Source: Burhinus oedicnemus (lineage: Eukaryota; Chordata; Aves; Charadriiformes; Burhinidae). From it: a DNA stretch of 64,000 bases. The DNA is taken from NCBI GenBank assembly GCA_008921705.1, contig VFFE01007082.1, positions 543,382 to 607,381 of the forward strand. Direction: 5' to 3'. The position numbers and the translations under genes were made by a program. Position 1 is the stretch's first letter; each line of letters starts with the position of its first letter. Below the pieces are notes generated by a model. That model saw nothing but the letters and a program-made list of their open reading frames with translations, made no database searches and was not told where the DNA came from. Below, piece after piece: positions 51,403-64,000 of this stretch.

Positions 51403-52219
51403 ATAACAGAAACAGTCATTTGCAACATTATCCCTGCAACTCCCTTTAATGCTTATTGTTGATATCAAACCAAATTTCAAGCTTTTACCCATTTGAGATT
51501 ATTGATACCCATCATTCCCTTTAATTAAAGGGATAATTATATATATATATTTTATTAAAAAATCAACTCTGTATTCTGTCAATACCAGGTAGGAATTCAC
51601 AATTTGTGATGTTACTGAAAATCAAGATAAACGTTTCTGGAGTTTTGTTTTGTTTCTCCCCTCTACCCAAAAAAGTTATTTACAGACTTAAAAAGCCATG
51701 CTGCAGAACTGAGCTCTCTTTAAAATTATGAAGATTTCCTACAATGTATTAAAATAAAAGTAGATTTTTATTATTATAGCACTTGGATTCAGAGCTTGTT
51801 ATGTCACCTACTTGCAATCCTTGTTTTTTTTAAAATAGCTATAGATGCATTGAGTGTCTCTTCACGCACAGTGACTTGTGTTGTGAACCTGATTCTAGCA
51901 CCTACTCAAAACAAACTAGTAAGAAAAAAAAAAACAAGATTGCAGGAAGTTCTCTGAATATTCCACACAGTCCTGTATTTTCAATAGGCTTCTGAATACG
52001 TTGTCATGCAGGGAGACCCACACCAGTCTTGAGAAATCTTCTCTACAAATGAACACTATGCTGTTAAGTCTCTACTTGTTGGGTGGTTGTTTCTGTTTTA
52101 AATATATAAAGAAATCTTTATAAGATATTCTTTTCCTTTTGTAGCTCTTATTGTATGTAAAAATGTTCCACTCCTTCCCAAGGACTGGGGTTTCCATAGC
52201 CAGCATTACAAATAAATAA

Positions 52220-52225
52220 TTTATT
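52220..52225 (-). terminator. AATAAA hexamer overlapping the RERE stop codon
   Basis: The minus strand reads TTGTAATAAATTATTTATTTG, so the AATAAA shares bases with the TAA stop and a second in-frame TAA follows. It is probably incidental, since it would leave a 3' UTR of only 20-30 nt, but use as a proximal site cannot be excluded from sequence. Confidence 0.2.
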
Positions 52226-52257
52226 ACAACTGTTTGTCGCCTTCTTTCTTCAGTCGA
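52224..52257 (-). CDS. RERE: RERE terminal coding segment: SRLKKEGDKQL and stop
   Basis: These 34 nt complete a serine codon and encode RLKKEGDKQL followed by TAA at 52224-52226. The sequence matches the human RERE C-terminus as recalled. The acceptor is TCTTTCAG/T. The frame is too short to be seen by ORF length and was placed from the conserved protein end and the splice site. The stop is doubled (TAATAA), and an AATAAA hexamer overlaps it. Confidence 0.93.
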
Positions 52258-58254
<5,997 letters not shown>

Positions 58255-59639
58255 CTGGCCGATTGACTAGCATGACTTGGTGTATCCACCACAGTAGGTT
58301 CTGGTGATGGACTCCTGGGTGGAGGGGGAGGGCTTTCTGGTTCCTCAGCTTCATCTGGGACTTCTTCTTTGATCTGAATAGGTGGTAGCGTGCAGGCGGT
58401 CACTACTGGCACGTTTCCACTAGAAGCTGCTGATGTGGAGATGGAAGTCTGAAGCGGGATGCCAGGCACAGTGGGTGGCGTGGAAGTGGAGGGGCAAGAA
58501 GGAGGGGTGATGGAAGGAGGGCCTCCTGGGACAAACGGATGCTGAGAAAAGGGAGGCTGGGAGGATACCTGATGGAGTCCAGATGGGGGGTGATTAGCAG
58601 GTGGAGGAAGGCTCTGACTCTGTGTCAGTACAGGAGGCTGGGCTTGCGAAGACTGCAGTGGTTGGCTTTGAGGCATCAGCTGCAAAGGAGGAGGGTGTGC
58701 AGATGGAGGATGATGAGTTGAGAGGGAGCTCAGAGGTTTTAAAGCAGGCGGCGGAGGCAAGTTGGAGTTCATTGAGAACGGAGAAGGGCCAGAGAGATGA
58801 GGAGGGTGCTTGTGGGATGGAGCAGTGGGGAGCTGAGGGATTGGGGTAGTAGGGGGAGGTTTGATATGAGGCATGGCCATGGGCGCAGGGGGCAAGGGCT
58901 GCTCCCGCGGAGGCTGAGCCTGCTGCAGCGAGGTGGCAGTTGGCAGGACAGGCTGCGTTACCTGAACCTGGAGAGAGGAGTGAGAATGAGACGGTGCTTG
59001 TGTCTGAAGGGGAACCTGAGACTGAGACGACTGAGTGGGGAGGGAAAATGGCTGGGAAGGTACAGGATGAGGCAGGAGGGGCTGAGCCTGCAGGCTGTGA
59101 GGGGCAGGCTGGGCCTGACTGTGGAGCGGAGGCTGCGAGTGGGGCTGTGAAGAGGCCGGGGTCGGCTGGCTCTGCGACACGCTCAAAGGCTGCAGAGGTG
59201 GGTGGGGTGATGGGAGCCTCTGCGGGTGCAAGGCAGGGGCCTGCTGTATGTGAGAGTGAGGAGGCGGAGGCGCAGGGGCCTGGGGCTGGCTAGGGGGCTG
59301 GGACGCTGATGGCGAGACCTGTGGCGGAGCTGAAGTAGCACTGGACACTGCTGGCAGCGATGCTGGTAACTGGGCTGATATAGGTGGCGTGGGAGGAGGA
59401 GCCTGGCCAGAACCGCTCTGTGCCTGAAGCGCTTGGGGCTGTGCCTGCAGCACTTGCTGTTGAGCAGATGAATCCGAGTCACTCTCATTGTCTTGAGGGC
59501 TAGGGATGCTGGGTGACGTGCTCCGGTTATCCTGGTCAATGTCCTTGGGGTCACTGCTCCCTTCGTCATTGACACTGCGGCTGTCAGAGCTCTCGCCTTC
59601 ACCCTCACCCTCTGAGGGAGAGTTTGGCCTGCTGATCTC
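58255..59639 (-). CDS. RERE: RERE large exon: acidic/serine block and Pro/Gln/Ser/His-rich atrophin domain
   Basis: This is the largest exon, 1385 nt and about 461 residues. It starts [19 protein letters not shown], runs through an acidic serine-rich segment, then some 330 residues dominated by Pro, Gln, Ser and His. Conserved islands include [55 protein letters not shown] and [10 protein letters not shown]. Near the end comes [20 protein letters not shown], whose IKEE is a second clear sumoylation consensus, followed by [17 protein letters not shown]. This disordered region is where atrophins diverge most between species; compared with human, the mid-part is richer in Ser-Gln dipeptides and GEGEGESS is one GE longer than human GEGESS (recalled). 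Acceptor CTGCAG and donor AG/GTATGC give phase 0 in and phase 2 out. Long open frames on the opposite strand here are by-products of proline-codon composition. Confidence 0.96.
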
Positions 59640-60588
59640 CTGCAGGGAGAGGGGGAAGAATAACCACCACGCATGAGAAAACCGCACAAAGAACATTACC
59701 AGCGTGCCATAGGATGCAACCCGTCACGTACGCACGCTGTGCACACACAAGTGCAAGTACCACCCTTTGAACCTCACAGGACTTAAAACAGCACAAGCAA
59801 CACAGATATCCAAAGGGAGGGTGCAAAGACAACAGAGCCAGGCTCTTTTTAGTAGCGTCCAGTGGCAATGGGCACAAATCGAAATGCAGAAGGTTCTGCC
59901 TCAACATAATGAAACGCTTTTTCACTTTGAGGGTAAGCAAGCTATAGAACAGGTTGCCCAGAGAGGCTGTGGACTCTCCACCTTCGCAGATATTCAAAAG
60001 TCATCTGGACATGGTTCTGGGCAGTCAGCTCTAGGTGGCCCTGCCTGAGCAGAGGGGCTGGACTAGATGACCTCCAAGTCCCTCCTAACCTCAACCATTC
60101 TGTGGTTCTGTAATATGGAAAGCTCAGTGCCAAAATTCCCAAATCCTGTGCACAGAGCGAACCTGGCCAGATACACGGAGCTGAAGAGACATCCTGAAAG
60201 TATTTAAATTGAGCTTTGATACCATTAAATTAAGAGAACTCCAGTGGTGGTCTTCTAACTTGCCACAGAAGAGGAAAAAAACAAATTTCAATAAAAAAAA
60301 TTGGGGGGGAAGAGGGAGCGGAAAATAGTCCAAGTATACTCCTATTTGGTTGATAATTGGTATTAAAACAAAAAAGAAAGACTTCTGGACTTACCCCATA
60401 TAATTCCACTGTTTTTTAACAGAAGGAACACATTATAAAATATGGGTTGCTTTCCAGCCACAGATTAAGTTACAATTTGCTGTGGCTTAAATTGATTTCA
60501 TGTTTTTGGTTTGTTGCCGGGTTTGTACCCCTTCCTCCCACTCTCAAACTATTCCCCTTAAGTGAAAATACTCCTCTGTGGGACTCAC
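59640..60588 (-). other. RERE intron containing an antisense CR1 fragment
   Basis: The intron starts GTGAGT and ends CTGCAG, 949 nt. About a third of it is the plus-strand CR1 relic at 59800-60114. Remaining sequence is unremarkable. Confidence 0.85.
59800..60114 (+). mobile_element. CR1 LINE 3' fragment, antisense within RERE intron
   Basis: The plus strand reads CR1-like text: GAACAGGTTGCCCAGAGAGG, GATATTCAAAAGTCATCTGG, GGCTGGACTAGATGACCTCC, ending CAACCATTCTGTGGTTCTG. That is the typical 3' end of avian CR1 non-LTR retroposons, which are 5'-truncated on insertion. The 5' limit near 59800 is approximate. It is inserted opposite to RERE transcription and does not touch an exon. Confidence 0.85.
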
Positions 60589-60702
60589 TTGAGTTTTGGA
60601 TTTTTTGGCATTGGACCTGTCAGGTTCCTCTGTGTCAGAAGCTGCCTTTTCCCGCTGCCTCTTGGAGTTCTTGAGAGGAGAAGACACCTCTTCTTTTATC
60701 TT
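60589..60702 (-). CDS. RERE: RERE coding exon: KIKEE ... KSKTQ basic segment
   Basis: This 114-nt, phase-0 exon encodes exactly 38 residues. It begins [19 protein letters not shown] and ends KKSKTQ, matching the human VKEEASSPLK...KKTKTQ block. IKEE is a psi-K-x-E sumoylation consensus, and the KRQREK and KKSK runs are typical nuclear localisation material. The acceptor is TGTGGCAG directly followed by AAG, so CAGAAG could act as a weak tandem acceptor removing one lysine. The donor is CAA/GTGAGT. The intron downstream (60588-59640) holds an antisense CR1 fragment. Because its length is a multiple of three, skipping this exon would keep the frame. Confidence 0.94.

Positions 60703-64000
<3,298 letters not shown>

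Larger units (their letters stand above)
49290..52223 (-). other. RERE: Probable RERE 3' untranslated region
   Basis: About 2.9 kb downstream of the stop is AT-rich and contains no frame of note. The length agrees with the mammalian RERE 3' UTR as recalled (roughly 2.8 kb). Minus-strand AATAAA hexamers are at 52220-52225, 51767-51772, 51551-51556 (beside a TA repeat) and 49308-49313. I favour the last as the main end because a GT-rich stretch follows it at about 49245-49268. The boundary is inferred. Confidence 0.5.

Noticed and set aside
58539..59293. Plus-strand frames of 60-117 codons opposite the large RERE exon, and an alternative minus frame of 168 codons
   Set aside because: Shadows of the GC-rich proline/serine coding sequence in other frames; no family resemblance.

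Overview
The window is eukaryotic, almost certainly avian (or at least sauropsid), nuclear DNA. Three CR1 retroposon 3' ends carry the typical terminal motif (AAGGTCCCTTCCAA ... ATTCTGTGATTC). The other interspersed repeats are old, diverged MIR-type SINE relics. The only protein gene I recognise is the 3' part of RERE (arginine-glutamic acid dipeptide repeats protein, atrophin-2), split by introns and read on the minus strand. Nothing prokaryotic is present: no operons, CRISPR or IS elements. Layout from right to left, which is the direction of transcription: nine RERE coding exons lie between 63820 and 52224. They begin inside the GATA-type zinc finger and end at the C-terminus, and every exon has GT/AG splice sites and consistent phase. 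Joined, they encode about 1055 residues, within a few residues of the matching part of human RERE as I recall it. The 3' UTR probably runs from 52223 to about 49.29 kb, where an AATAAA is followed by a GT-rich element. The remaining ~49 kb (1 to ~49290) has no exon I can support. It looks like intergenic DNA downstream of RERE; in mammals the neighbour on this side is SLC45A1, and I found no SLC45A1 coding sequence. What this flank does contain is a 25-bp homopurine minisatellite (4.9-5.1 kb), at least nine MIR-like relics, two or three CR1 fragments including a ~760-bp one at 32.8-33.6 kb with RT-C-terminal reading frames broken by two frameshifts, an older RT-like fragment near 15.1 kb, several palindromes, a diverged local duplication (34.8/35.4 kb), a GC-box-rich segment at 47.0-47.4 kb, and compact clusters of homeodomain-type ATTA cores at 14.1, 21.05 and 31.1 kb. 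These clusters resemble vertebrate developmental enhancers. Functionally, RERE is a nuclear receptor/HDAC co-regulator of embryonic patterning and retinoic acid response, so a large non-coding flank with candidate enhancers fits a developmental gene. Enhancer assignments are inference from motif content alone. I found no convincing novel multi-gene system. The most checkable oddities are the NAGNAG acceptor in RERE, the AATAAA overlapping its stop codon, the CCAGGT-ATTA triple repeat at 14.1 kb and the inverted-repeat homeodomain cluster at 31.1 kb.
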